From Allopusillimonas sp008369125 (lineage in GTDB: Bacteria; Pseudomonadota; Gammaproteobacteria; Burkholderiales; Burkholderiaceae_B), in the NCBI RefSeq assembly GCF_008369125.1, contig NZ_VOAY01000002.1, forward strand, positions 124,001-188,000: a DNA stretch of 64,000 nt, given 5' to 3'. A model generated the notes under the pieces. It was not told the origin of the DNA and did no database searches. It was given only the letters and a program-made list of their open reading frames with translations. How positions within the stretch are numbered: the stretch's first letter is position 1; every line of letters starts with the position of its first letter. This document shows positions 16,951-26,129 of the stretch, in pieces. Made by a program: the position numbers and the translations under genes.

Positions 16951-18059
16951 CTTACCGACAACACCCGCGGCACAAAATAACTGGGCGCATTGGGATTGAC
17001 CGCCCGCTGGTACTGTACTGGCCAGACGGCGTCGCCTTCAAGTTCCTGTTGTGCGCGCAATGGCCAGTAAGGATCAACCAGCAGGCCCCGCGCCATGAAG
17101 ATCAGGTCTGCCTCGCCCGCCTCAAGAATGGACTCCGCCTGACGTGCATCGGTGATTTTCCCGACCGCCGCAGTCGCCACAGCCGCCTCTTTACGGATCG
17201 CCGCTGACAGCGGCACCTGATAACCAGGCGCCTGAACAACACGCGACTCAGGCACAACGGAACCGCTTGAGCAGTCAATCACATCCACACCCAGCTTCGC
17301 CAACGCGGCGGACAGCCTGATCGATTGCGCAACATCCCAGCCGTTATCCAGCCAGTCCGTGACCGACAGCCGCACGAAAAGAGGCAGATGCTCAGGCCAG
17401 ACAGCCCGTACTGCAGCGACCAGCTCTCGCGCAAATGCCGTCCGGTGCTCGAAACTGCCTCCATATTCGTCATCTCGCTGGTTTGCTAGCGGCGAAAGAA
17501 ACTGGTGCAACAAATATCCATGACCCATGTGCAGTTCAAGCACTTCAAAACCCGCCTTTACACTGCGGCGAGTAGCCTGAACGAACTCATCAATGATCCT
17601 GTCGACATCTGCTGCGCTCATCGCCTGAGGCTCGGTATACACATCGTTGAAGGACAGCGCGCTGGGCCCATAGGTCGCCCAGCCCCCTTCCCTTGCAGGC
17701 ACCGCCTTGCGCCCTACCCATGGCACCTGCGTGGACCCTTTCCGCCCAGCATGCGCCAGCTGTATGCCGGGTGCAGCGCCCTGGCTTTTGATGAACTGAG
17801 CAATAGGCAGGAACGCCGCTGCCTGCTGATCGTTCCAGATGCCAATGTCAGCGGGCGAGATACGCGCATCCGCAGCCACCGCAGCAGCCTCAACAAAGAC
17901 CAGGCCGGCCCCACCCACCGCACGGCTACCGAGGTGCACGGTGTGCCAGGTATTGGGCATCCCATCCTCTGCCGAGTACTGGCACATAGGCGAGACGCCA
18001 ATCCGGTTCTTCAGCACGACGCTGCGACTCGTATAAGAAGTAAATAGTTGCGAAGACAT
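16842..18059 (-). CDS. NADH:flavin oxidoreductase, old yellow enzyme family (YqjM-like), aberrant C-terminus
   Basis: Counting from the ATG at 18059, this is a protein of about 405 residues. It shows the thermophilic-like OYE signatures: IGVSPMCQYSAEDG with the flavin-tuning cysteine, LAHAGRKGS, and ELHMGHGYLLHQFLSPLANQ followed by RDDEYGGS. These FMN enzymes reduce activated C=C bonds of enones using NADPH. An in-frame ATG at 18194 would add 45 atypical hydrophobic residues and has less support. After SYFVPRVLSVSG the last 35 or so residues are arginine-rich and unlike the family; they coincide with the transporter stump read in another frame, so the native C-terminus was probably lost in a deletion. 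The catalytic core is intact. Confidence 0.8.
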   Translation of the reverse strand: MSSQLFTSYTSRSVVLKNRIGVSPMCQYSAEDGMPNTWHTVHLGSRAVGGAGLVFVEAAAVAADARISPADIGIWNDQQAAAFLPIAQFIKSQGAAPGIQLAHAGRKGSTQVPWVGRKAVPAREGGWATYGPSALSFNDVYTEPQAMSAADVDRIIDEFVQATRRSVKAGFEVLELHMGHGYLLHQFLSPLANQRDDEYGGSFEHRTAFARELVAAVRAVWPEHLPLFVRLSVTDWLDNGWDVAQSIRLSAALAKLGVDVIDCSSGSVVPESRVVQAPGYQVPLSAAIRKEAAVATAAVGKITDARQAESILEAGEADLIFMARGLLVDPYWPLRAQQELEGDAVWPVQYQRAVNPNAPSYFVPRVLSVSGLQHPRHARWRADQRRRAGRRSHLLRLGTGCACGW

Positions 18060-18403
18060 ACCCGTCAGTGAGCTCCGATAATGTAAGAAAGTATAGGCAA
18101 CCATACCGACCGGGACGCAGGGCGGCAGGAAAAACACAATTCCCGTTTTGAGAACAAGGAGCAGCGTTCCCTTAAATATAATCGACGCAAACAATCAGCC
18201 CTGGATGGATGTGGACACGATGCCAACATCACCTCGAACGGCGAATAAATATCCGGAGGAATACATGCTCACGTGTTCCTCAATTAAACCCTTGTTCTGC
18301 GGTATCGCAGTAATCCTTGCTGCTGCCTGTATGGCTCACGGCCGCTTAGGATCGATACTCGCCGTGCTGGAAATGCTGTATGAGGACCGGTTAAGATGAA
18401 ACC
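18060..18403. other. Intergenic region between the OYE gene and dtd
   Basis: About 340 bases between divergent genes. Short open frames occur on both strands but none has family resemblance or a ribosome binding site. The sequence presumably contains both promoters; no clear repeat is visible. Confidence 0.4.
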
Positions 18404-18841
18404 ATGAAATCAGTCATCCAACGCGTCAGCCAAGCCTCTGTCTCGATTGACGGCAATATTGCAGCCCGTATCGACCAGGGGTTATTGGTGCTGATTTGCG
18501 CCGAAACAGCCGATACCAAAGCCACCGCCGACCGCTTGTTGAACAAGCTGCTTAAACTTCGTATTTTTAGTGATGACGCTGGCAAGATGAACCGCAGCGT
18601 CCAGGACGTTGAAGGCGGCTTATTGATAGTCAGCCAGTTCACACTGGCTGCCGACGTGTGGAGCGGCAACCGGCCAGGCTTCAGCGGCGCTGCCCATCCA
18701 AAAATGGGTGAAGAACTGTACGATTATTTTGTGGAAGCAGCCCGAAAACGCCATCCCATTGTCGAAACTGGAACCTTTGGCGCAAACATGCAGGTCAGCT
18801 TGGTCAATGACGGCCCAGTCACCATTCCTATACAGCTTTAG
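18404..18841 (+). CDS. dtd: D-aminoacyl-tRNA deacylase
   Basis: A 145-residue Dtd protein, the normal family length. It begins MKSVIQRVSQASVSIDG, contains the active-site segment VSQFTLAADVWSGNRPGFSG, and ends with VNDGPVTIP, the conserved Gly-cisPro signature that gives chiral selectivity. The homodimer hydrolyses D-aminoacyl-tRNA (and glycyl-tRNA-Ala) in the cytosol and so keeps D-amino acids out of proteins. It stands alone on the plus strand in a region of deletions and scraps. Confidence 0.97.
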   Translation: MKSVIQRVSQASVSIDGNIAARIDQGLLVLICAETADTKATADRLLNKLLKLRIFSDDAGKMNRSVQDVEGGLLIVSQFTLAADVWSGNRPGFSGAAHPKMGEELYDYFVEAARKRHPIVETGTFGANMQVSLVNDGPVTIPIQL

Positions 18842-19290
18842 CTTCAACCGCAACAGGAATACTCCATGAGTGACCTTCCCAACATTCCTGTTCCAAGCAC
18901 CAAGCTGGCGGCAGTTATTGCGGTCGGATAGCCCCTGAGGCAACTGTCAAGGAATCCTTGACAGTTCAGTCTGACGGCGGTCGGCAGGTCAAGTTGACCT
19001 TCGAATATCAGGGCAGGCTTGGTATAGCGTATTGCATAGACAAAACAACTCACCAATTATGCGCATCATCTGTCAGACAGGGCTAAGCGTGGTGGAAGTA
19101 GCGTATGTACCTTTGATCCGATTCATTTTAAAGTTTGCTTTCATATCAACCCCCCATATCAAAGCAATGTTTAATTTGAATCAAAAGTGTGAAAGAGGGA
19201 TTTAATGTGAACTTCCGTGGAGACTATGAATGCGGTCGACCTGGCTGGCAAGCACCTTGTAGAAATATACATAATTTTATTTAATTCGAC
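18842..19290. other. Gene-poor stretch with palindromes between dtd and an XRE gene
   Basis: About 450 bases with only scraps: a 21-codon frame starting at 18866 (MSDLPNIPVPSTKLAAVIAV) that could be the stump of a gene formerly following dtd, and a startless frame from about 18940 to 19085 including ESLTVQSDGGRQVKLTFEYQ. Two exact palindromes occur (18942-18966 and 18986-19000). No promoter for the downstream XRE gene is obvious. Confidence 0.4.
18942..18966. repeat. Perfect 12-base inverted repeat with one-base centre
   Basis: AACTGTCAAGGA and TCCTTGACAGTT flank a single A. A smaller palindrome, AGGTCAA-G-TTGACCT, follows at 18986-19000. They may be a regulator site, a hairpin or a deletion junction. 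Confidence 0.7.
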
Positions 19291-19599
19291 ATGAGCAAGC
19301 AAAAATTCGATAGTGTCTGGGACGCAATTGAAGACACCCCTGAAGAGGCAGAGAACATGAAATTGCGGTCTAACCTAATGACCGCTCTCAAGAACCATCT
19401 CGCACGGACAGAGATAAGCCAGGCAGAAGCAGCCAAGCTCTTGGGCGTGACTCAGCCACGCGTTTCTGATCTGATGCGAGGCAAGATCAACCTGTTTGGC
19501 CTCGACGCCTTGGTCAATATGGCGGCACAGTTCCGGCCAACACACGTTAACAAGCCAACTCAAAAGCCTCGAGCGTCTGATCCAATAGATCCACGATAG
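19291..19599 (+). CDS. XRE-family (HigA-like) antitoxin-type regulator without a toxin partner
   Basis: A 102-residue protein with a HigA/HTH_37-type core: LRSNLMTALKNHLARTEISQ, EAAKLLGVTQPRVSDLMRGK and FGLDALVNMAA. In intact systems such a gene follows a RelE-like toxin gene, but no toxin is readable upstream. The last 15-20 residues (KPTQKPRASDPIDPR) run antisense through the 3' end of the aminotransferase gene and differ from the family, so the native C-terminus was probably replaced at a rearrangement junction near 19540. It may be a surviving orphan antitoxin. Confidence 0.65.
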   Translation: MSKQKFDSVWDAIEDTPEEAENMKLRSNLMTALKNHLARTEISQAEAAKLLGVTQPRVSDLMRGKINLFGLDALVNMAAQFRPTHVNKPTQKPRASDPIDPR

Positions 19600-20914
19600 T
19601 ATCGACTTGCTCGGGGGTCACAATCAGTGGCGGAGCCACCATAAGCCACTCTCCAAAAACCCCTTCTGCCGTTCGCCTCGAGTACAGAAGTAGTCCACGT
19701 TCCATCGCCAGGTTTACAAGCCTTTTTATGGCCTGCGTTTCTGCCGAAAATGCGAGCTTCTTCTCTGGGTCAGCAACAATCTCGATCGCCATCAAAAGCC
19801 CTTTACCACGCACATCGCCAATAATGCGTCGTCGATCTTTAAGCTCTCGTAGTCGAGCCATCATGTGATGACCCATAAGTTCGGCATTTTTATCCAGGCG
19901 CATTTCGATTGTTTCAGATACTGCCGCTAAACCAATCGCACAAGACAATGGGTTAGACGCGTAGGTATAGCCGTGCATGAACCCGCCTGAGGATGATAAG
20001 GTGTCCACCATGCTACTGGACGCCAGAACTGCGCCGAGTGGGGTATAACCTGCGGCCAATCCTTTTGCGAGTGTAACGATATCGGGTGAAGCCCCCTTCC
20101 AATGGTGGGCAGCAAGGAACGCGCCACTCCGACCGACGCCACTCATCACCTCATCGTAGATAAGCAAAACGCCATATTTAGAACAAATTTGTCTAATGCG
20201 CTGGTAGTAAGCCTCGCTGGAGACCAAAGCGCCCGTTGCCAGACCTCCGATCGGCTCTAAGATAAAAGCCAGGACGGACTCCGCGCCCTCTTTGCAAATT
20301 ACTTGCTCTAGCTCGTCTGCACAGGCTAGTGCATAGCTTTCCGCAGTGTGCCCTTCTGGTACTCGATAGCTAAACGGTGCAGACACCTTGGGCATGGGTC
20401 GAGTCATTGGGCCGTACATGCGCTCCGACACGAAATCACCGCTGATCGCAACAGCGCCAAGCGTTGCCCCATGATAACTTGGGTTTCTGGAAATGACTTT
20501 CCAACGACTGTGTTGACCCGACACTACAGCGTATTGTCTGGCAAGTTTTATGGCACTTTCTGTCGCTTCGGAGCCACCAGACACAAAAAACGCACGCTCC
20601 AATCCGGGCCCGGCATGTTGCGTAATCAAGTCAGCCAGTTGCGAGTTCGCTTCGTTCTCAAAGAAAAATCGACTTGCATAGGCGACCCTCTTCATTTGTG
20701 CATCGGCAGCTTCTATTATGCGTGCGTTTCCATGCCCGAGGTTGGCTGCAATCGGACCTGATGATGCATCAATGTAACGTTTTCCAGTAGTGTCCCACAG
20801 GTAGATACCCTCACCCCGATCAACGACCGGACGCCGAGCGTCGCCAGGCTGCTGATAAAAAAACTGTACTGGACCGCCGAAAGGCGGCCGGCTTGATGGT
20901 TTTTGTACATTCAT
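19547..20914 (-). CDS. Class III pyridoxal-phosphate aminotransferase (aspartate aminotransferase family)
   Basis: A 455-residue class III aminotransferase. SGGSEATESAIKLARQY near 112-128 binds the cofactor phosphate, YDEVMSGVGRSG has the PLP aspartate near 254, and the Schiff-base lysine lies in TLAKGLAAGYTPLGAV near 284. This class usually transaminates omega- or beta-amino acids or diamines with pyruvate or 2-oxoglutarate. It is the last gene of a minus-strand operon, eight bases after the ABC permease gene, so it probably starts the breakdown of the imported amine. Its 3' end overlaps the convergent XRE gene by 53 bases. Confidence 0.88.
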   Translation of the reverse strand: MNVQKPSSRPPFGGPVQFFYQQPGDARRPVVDRGEGIYLWDTTGKRYIDASSGPIAANLGHGNARIIEAADAQMKRVAYASRFFFENEANSQLADLITQHAGPGLERAFFVSGGSEATESAIKLARQYAVVSGQHSRWKVISRNPSYHGATLGAVAISGDFVSERMYGPMTRPMPKVSAPFSYRVPEGHTAESYALACADELEQVICKEGAESVLAFILEPIGGLATGALVSSEAYYQRIRQICSKYGVLLIYDEVMSGVGRSGAFLAAHHWKGASPDIVTLAKGLAAGYTPLGAVLASSSMVDTLSSSGGFMHGYTYASNPLSCAIGLAAVSETIEMRLDKNAELMGHHMMARLRELKDRRRIIGDVRGKGLLMAIEIVADPEKKLAFSAETQAIKRLVNLAMERGLLLYSRRTAEGVFGEWLMVAPPLIVTPEQVDTIVDLLDQTLEAFELAC

Positions 20915-20921
20915 GTCTACC

Positions 20922-21779
20922 TCAGACGTAACTGGTGTTTGCCCGTGCTTTTTGGTTCAACTTGGCAACAATGGCGATCAGGATCAAGCTTATTACTATA
21001 AGAACCGTTGCGAGTGCAGTGATCACTGGATTTACTTGAAGGACAAGCTCATTAAACATTTTCTTTGGCACCGTTTCGTAAGTACCTGCAATAAACTTGG
21101 TGACAACGACCTCATCAAAGCTTGTGACAAAAGCAAAAATCCAGGCCGCGAGCGCACTCGGCAGCAAGTTGGGTAACAACACACGCAGCAGCATGGTGTG
21201 CCAGGAAGCCCCCAAAGTGAAAGCCACCTGCTCAATGCGGCTATCAAAACTGCGAATTGCCACCGACATAATCAAAACAACGTAGGGTACGCCCAAGATT
21301 GTGTGTGCTATCAACAGGCCAGCAAAAGAGCCAAGCAGGCCCACGAAGGCAAGTGCCAGATATAGTGCAACAGAAAGAATAACTGCCGGAATAATTAGAG
21401 GAGAAATAAAATTACTTTGGAGAAGGTCACGGCCTTTAAACGTGCCACGAGTCAAGCCGTACGCAGCCAAGCTACCCAGAATCAATGCAAGGCTGCTTGA
21501 AATCAACGCCAGCACAACTGACGTTTTAATGGCCGAAATCCATAACGGGTCCGAGAACACCTGGATGTACCAACGGAACGAAAAGCCTTCCGGTGGAAAT
21601 CGCAGCGAAGTGGATTCCGAAAACGACATTGGAATAACAATCAAGGCAGGTAGTAAGAGAAATAGCAGAGCACCAATACTAACAACCGCCAGGGCAAGTT
21701 TGTTAATTCGCCTGATTAACAAATCCGCATGAATAGAGCTACTCGTCGATAGCTGCAACGTGGAAATCCGGGCCGTCAT
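20922..21779 (-). CDS. ABC transporter permease (PotC/spermidine-putrescine type)
   Basis: A 285-residue inner-membrane permease with six predicted helices and the EAA-loop region FTLGASWHTMLLRVLLPNLL near the second third, typical of the polyamine/iron-type importer permeases. Its start overlaps the stop of the upstream permease gene (ATGA). The segment VTSFDEVVVTKFI is typical of PotC homologues. It forms a heterodimeric channel with the PotB-like protein. Confidence 0.9.
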   Translation of the reverse strand: MTARISTLQLSTSSSIHADLLIRRINKLALAVVSIGALLFLLLPALIVIPMSFSESTSLRFPPEGFSFRWYIQVFSDPLWISAIKTSVVLALISSSLALILGSLAAYGLTRGTFKGRDLLQSNFISPLIIPAVILSVALYLALAFVGLLGSFAGLLIAHTILGVPYVVLIMSVAIRSFDSRIEQVAFTLGASWHTMLLRVLLPNLLPSALAAWIFAFVTSFDEVVVTKFIAGTYETVPKKMFNELVLQVNPVITALATVLIVISLILIAIVAKLNQKARANTSYV

Positions 21780-22618
21780 ATCGCCTTCTCCTCAGCAGTG
21801 AAACGCAGGTAGAAAACAAATAAAGCCATGCTGAATACTAGCAATACAACCGAGATGGATGACGCCATTTCCCAGTTTGGCATTTGATTAATAAGTAGGT
21901 CTAGCATGTTCGCAATCATTGGAACCCGTCCACCACCTAGGATCGCTGGCGTAATGTAGAAGCCCAAAGTCAAGATGAATACCAATACGGCACCCGCTGC
22001 TAAGGCCGGCAAACTCAGTGGAAAGAAGATTCGCCAAAATACAGTCATACGCCCTGCGCCAAGTGTTTCCGCTGCCTTCATAAGGCCGTCATCGATTTTC
22101 ATCATGGACGCGAAAAGGGGTAACACTAGAAATGGCAGCAGTACGTTGATTGTGCCAATCACAACACCCAACTGGTTGTAGAGAAAGCTTATGGGTGTGT
22201 CGATCCACCCTAGCTTGATTAAAGTGCGGTTAATAACTCCCGAGTTGCCTAGAATTACAATCCAAGCATACGTTCGAACTAGGATACTGATCCAAAAAGG
22301 GATGACTATCGCCGCCAAGCCTATCATTTGCCACTTAAGCGAAAGGCCTCGAAGCCAATAGGCGAGAGGGTAACCAAGCAACACACAACACACTGTGGTT
22401 ATTACAGCAATCTTAAAAGTGTTGCCCAAGACTTTGAGATAAACCGATGTTTCGATGAGATTACTGTAGGCCTCAAAACTTAGGTTTTCTCCGCGAAATA
22501 AGCTCTTACCCAGCATCATAAGTATGGGCAGATTAAACCCAACGATCATTAGTATGAGTAATGGCGCTACCATCCATACCGTTGACGCTACTCGCTTTCG
22601 TGCGGCGATAGCCATCAT
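21776..22618 (-). CDS. ABC transporter permease (PotB type)
   Basis: A 280-residue permease with about six membrane segments, VLLGYPLAYWLRG in the first half and the coupling loop AAETLGAGRMTVFWRIFFPL, followed by ITPAILGGGRVPMIANML, a hallmark of PotB-like proteins. It is encoded ten bases after the binding-protein gene and is translationally coupled to the PotC-like permease. It belongs to the importer with the ATPase and periplasmic protein in the same operon. Confidence 0.9.
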   Translation of the reverse strand: MMAIAARKRVASTVWMVAPLLILMIVGFNLPILMMLGKSLFRGENLSFEAYSNLIETSVYLKVLGNTFKIAVITTVCCVLLGYPLAYWLRGLSLKWQMIGLAAIVIPFWISILVRTYAWIVILGNSGVINRTLIKLGWIDTPISFLYNQLGVVIGTINVLLPFLVLPLFASMMKIDDGLMKAAETLGAGRMTVFWRIFFPLSLPALAAGAVLVFILTLGFYITPAILGGGRVPMIANMLDLLINQMPNWEMASSISVVLLVFSMALFVFYLRFTAEEKAI

Positions 22619-22627
22619 CCCTTTTCC

Positions 22628-23659
22628 TTATAAGCCCAGTTTGAACTGCTGCCAGAGCAATTCGAGTTTTTGTGCATTTTCTGCAGTCCAACTTGGATCA
22701 GCTAAAGCTTGCACTTTCCTGTTTTCTGGCGACGTAGGGTAGAGATTTACTTTATCCGCAGGAAGCTTGCTTCCGATATCTGGACTGGCTCCTGTGTAAG
22801 GTACAACTTCGGCTGCAATGGCTTGATTTTCTGCCTTAGACATTTCATGTAGCAATCCCATCGCAGCTTCTTTTGTGGCCGGATCTGCGCCTTTTGGAAC
22901 GACAAAATACGAGACCTGTAACAACCCGTCGTTGTATGTAGACTCGAGCTTCGGGTTCCCCACGACTCGGCCTGACCACGCCGCAGCATACTGGACCTCA
23001 TTGTCTTCCAGTAATTGAGGTGCCTGAGCGCCAGCTTGCCACCACACGGCGACGCTATCCTTGATTTTTTCGAGGCTTTTGAACGCACGCTCTATATCGA
23101 GCGGATAAAGATCTTCAGGCTTCACACCATCAGCCAACAATGCCAAAGGAAGTGTATAGGCTGGATAATCGGGCAACGCACGCTTCCCCGGAAAATCCTT
23201 TATATTCCAAAAATCTTCCCATGTTTTGACGGGCTTAGTATCTTTGGGCCACGCCATTATGGTTGAGAAATATTGATAACCGAAACCATCAGGCATTTTT
23301 GCTTCGGGAAACATCGGATCGGGATTGATCTTGTCCCAATCTAAAGGTTCGATCAAACCTGTTGCACGTGCGAGGATCAGGTTGGTACTGCCTAATTCCA
23401 CCAAGATATCTGTGATGCTTTTAGATTGCACCATAGCCTGGAGTTTGCCGAGGCTGGTTGGGCTTTGACGCACCACCTTAATTCCAGTTTTCTTTGTGAA
23501 CCCGGTGACATAAGCCTTTTCGATAGATTCTCCACTGGGGCCGCCTGATTCGAGAATTCTGATCTCATTGACTTGTGCTGCGGCGACTGTGCTCGCAACG
23601 ATTAATGAAGCAAGTGTTAAACCCTTAATGGATAACATGAGTTTTTTAGTAGTTTTCAT
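22628..23659 (-). CDS. ABC transporter periplasmic solute-binding protein (family 1, PotD-like)
   Basis: A 343-residue secreted receptor with a signal peptide (MKTTKKLMLSIKGLTLASLI, cleaved near AAA). The core motif SLGKLQAMVQSKSITDILVE and the later KTWEDFWNIKDFPGKRALPD are typical of spermidine/putrescine- and iron-type binding proteins. It captures the substrate in the periplasm and delivers it to the PotB/PotC-like channel. The two flanking aminotransferases argue for an amine or amino-acid ligand rather than iron. Confidence 0.9.
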   Translation of the reverse strand: MKTTKKLMLSIKGLTLASLIVASTVAAAQVNEIRILESGGPSGESIEKAYVTGFTKKTGIKVVRQSPTSLGKLQAMVQSKSITDILVELGSTNLILARATGLIEPLDWDKINPDPMFPEAKMPDGFGYQYFSTIMAWPKDTKPVKTWEDFWNIKDFPGKRALPDYPAYTLPLALLADGVKPEDLYPLDIERAFKSLEKIKDSVAVWWQAGAQAPQLLEDNEVQYAAAWSGRVVGNPKLESTYNDGLLQVSYFVVPKGADPATKEAAMGLLHEMSKAENQAIAAEVVPYTGASPDIGSKLPADKVNLYPTSPENRKVQALADPSWTAENAQKLELLWQQFKLGL

Positions 23660-23713
23660 GCAAGTCTCCTTAGTTAATACAAGTGAAATACTTCCAAGTG
23701 ATGAGCAAAGAGC

Positions 23714-24763
23714 TTAAGCAGGGACGAGGCATGCGTTTTCAGGTTTCCAAGAAACCCGTACGGCCTGCCCTTCAACTAATAATCGTCCTCCCGTTGTAGT
23801 TGCAACTATTGATAGCCCTGCTTCTGTACGCATGTGCACGCGTGTGGTTTGGCCGAGATACACGACTTCAGTCACGGTCGCATTAAGCCCCTTGGCCTCT
23901 TTTTGTTCGTGTACCTCAAGATGCTCGGGACGAACGAGCAAATGGGCTTCACCCGATAACACTTTGTTGGGTCGACACATTAAGCGTTCCCCGCACGGAA
24001 GCTTGATATAGGTCGAGTCGTTTTCCTCTGTGACCTTGCCGTGCCAAAGATTTGCTATGCCGATGAACTCCGCGACGAATTTATTCTCCGGATCCCTATA
24101 CGCCCCCTCAGGCGTCGCGATTTGTTGTACTTGACCAGCATTCAGCACTACGACACGCGTGGACAATGAGAGGGCTTCTTCTTGGTCGTGTGTTACCAAG
24201 ATAGTGGTGACACCTAAATCACGCTGCAATTGGCGAAGCTCCAATTGGACTTCTTCACGAAGCTTCTTGTCGAGAGCTCCCAGCGGCTCGTCTAATAATA
24301 GAATTTCCGGCTCGAAAACCAGCGCTCTGGCCAATGCGACACGCTGTTGTTGCCCCCCCGAGAGCTGGCTTTGTTTTCGATCACCTAAGCCATCGAGACG
24401 CACCATTTCCAAAGCACGTTTTACTTTGTAGTCGATATCTTTCTTGCCCAATTTTCGTATCGACAGCGGGAAAGCGACATTATCGAATACCGTCATATGA
24501 GGAAACAGCGCATAGTTCTGAAAAACCATGCCAAGATTGCGTTTCGCGGGCGGAACGTTTGTCACATCTCGCCCTTCAATAAAAATTTGGCCACTGGTGG
24601 GAGTTAATAGGCCCGCAATCATTGACAGCAACGTACTTTTCCCCGATCCACTGGGCCCCAAAAGAGTAACTAGCTCGCTCGATTCAACCTGCAGGTCAGT
24701 AGGGTGGACTACCAGATTGCCACCAAACGCTTTTGAAATTCCTTTCAGTTGAATGGCGCTCAT
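23714..24763 (-). CDS. ABC transporter ATP-binding protein (PotA-like)
   Basis: A 349-residue ATPase with all motifs: Walker A LLGPSGSGKSTLL near residues 34-46, signature LSGGQQQRVALARAL, Walker B EILLLDEPLGALD and the switch histidine in LVTHDQEEAL. A C-terminal TOBE domain (LLVRPEHLEVHE, then EVVYLGQTTRVHM) is typical of PotA-like subunits. Its ATG overlaps the stop of the aminomutase-like gene. It powers the importer. Confidence 0.93.
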   Translation of the reverse strand: MSAIQLKGISKAFGGNLVVHPTDLQVESSELVTLLGPSGSGKSTLLSMIAGLLTPTSGQIFIEGRDVTNVPPAKRNLGMVFQNYALFPHMTVFDNVAFPLSIRKLGKKDIDYKVKRALEMVRLDGLGDRKQSQLSGGQQQRVALARALVFEPEILLLDEPLGALDKKLREEVQLELRQLQRDLGVTTILVTHDQEEALSLSTRVVVLNAGQVQQIATPEGAYRDPENKFVAEFIGIANLWHGKVTEENDSTYIKLPCGERLMCRPNKVLSGEAHLLVRPEHLEVHEQKEAKGLNATVTEVVYLGQTTRVHMRTEAGLSIVATTTGGRLLVEGQAVRVSWKPENACLVPA

Positions 24764-26073
24764 GTAGCCACACCTCTTCGTTTTTCAACAAAAATCTCTA
24801 CGGCGTTGATCAAGCGCTCAAACTCAACCTCTCCCATCGGAAGGGACAGATTCAACATCCCTCTACGTGCGGGCCAGATGTTGCTTTCGAGCATGTCAAA
24901 ATAAAACAAATCACGTAATTCGTTGTTGCTACCGGATGTGTCCCGCGTGCTTTTTATTTCTCCTGAACACATGTGAACATTCATAAGAGAGCCAATACCG
25001 GTGAACTGCATTGGGAAGGTAGCTGAAGCAGCAACCTTGTTCAAACGTGCTCGTAGCGTCTCGCCGCGTTTCGAAAGATCACGCGCAACATCGGGCGTGA
25101 AAACCTTGCCATAGCCTGCGGCCCCAGCTGACATTGTGAAAACGTTATTGTTAAATGTGCCTGCGTGACTAAAGTAGTTCGGGCTCGATGGGTCGAAACG
25201 TCTCATAATGTCTTCGCGCCCGCCAAAGGCACCGAAGCTGAAACCACCGCCAATGTATTTTCCGAGCGTCGTTAGATCAGGTCGGATGTCATAAACTTCC
25301 TGGAGTCCACCGCCTGACATGCGTGAAGTCATCACCTCATCAAAGATTAAGATGATGTTGTGCTTTGATGTCCACTCCCGTAAAGCTGACAAAAACTCAG
25401 GCGATGCCGGGATGCATCCACTCGATCCTTGCATGGGCTCAATTAGCACACAAGCCAAGTCATTTCTGTTCTCTTCGAGAAGACTTTCAGTGCTATCCCA
25501 ATTGTTAAATTGACCAAGCACAAACTCATATGGGACTCTAAGTGGGCTGGCACTACTGCCAAATGTCAGAACCCCACCATGATATCCACCTTCAAACACC
25601 ATGATTTTATTTTTGTTAGAAACCGCCCGAGCTGTGGCTATGGCATACAAGTTCGCCTCTGTGCCTGAGTTAGCAAAACGGACTAGATCGATTGATGGAA
25701 ATCGATCGCATATAAGTCGTGCGAGATCTTCTTCTTGTTCTATGTGACCACCCCGAACCCAGCCATTGTCGAGCGCTGTCTCTATTGCCTCTCGAATTAT
25801 TGGGTCGGTATGGCCGTACAGACCTGCGGTAAATTCACCCAGATAGTCGACATAAGTATGACCGTCGAGAGAAGTTATATAACAGCCTTCAGCTGACGCG
25901 AGAGTGATGGGGAACGGAGCGCTATACAGCACAGTACGAGTGTTTCCGCCCGGCAAGACTCCAGACGCTTTTTTATTTTGTGCATGACTCAGCGGATTCT
26001 TACTCGTATAACGTTCATACGCTTCGTTGATCAAGCTTTGAATGGATTGTGCAGACTTTAGCGACGTATTCAT
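24760..26073 (-). CDS. Class III aminotransferase, glutamate-1-semialdehyde aminomutase-like
   Basis: A 437-residue PLP enzyme similar to glutamate-1-semialdehyde 2,1-aminomutase-like aminotransferases: ANSGTEANLYAIATARA near 134-150, FDEVMTSR with the PLP aspartate near 245, and the lysine in TLGKYIGGGFSFGAFGG near 272. It is the first gene of the importer operon, so a catabolic role is more likely than haem synthesis. It probably acts on an unusual amino acid, possibly a beta-amino acid. Two different class III enzymes at the two ends of the operon suggest two successive transaminations or two substrates. Confidence 0.85.
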   Translation of the reverse strand: MNTSLKSAQSIQSLINEAYERYTSKNPLSHAQNKKASGVLPGGNTRTVLYSAPFPITLASAEGCYITSLDGHTYVDYLGEFTAGLYGHTDPIIREAIETALDNGWVRGGHIEQEEDLARLICDRFPSIDLVRFANSGTEANLYAIATARAVSNKNKIMVFEGGYHGGVLTFGSSASPLRVPYEFVLGQFNNWDSTESLLEENRNDLACVLIEPMQGSSGCIPASPEFLSALREWTSKHNIILIFDEVMTSRMSGGGLQEVYDIRPDLTTLGKYIGGGFSFGAFGGREDIMRRFDPSSPNYFSHAGTFNNNVFTMSAGAAGYGKVFTPDVARDLSKRGETLRARLNKVAASATFPMQFTGIGSLMNVHMCSGEIKSTRDTSGSNNELRDLFYFDMLESNIWPARRGMLNLSLPMGEVEFERLINAVEIFVEKRRGVAT

Positions 26074-26129
26074 GACTTGAAATTACTCCTGGATGATTTA
26101 AATAGGGCCACCGCTATCTGGTTCGACGC

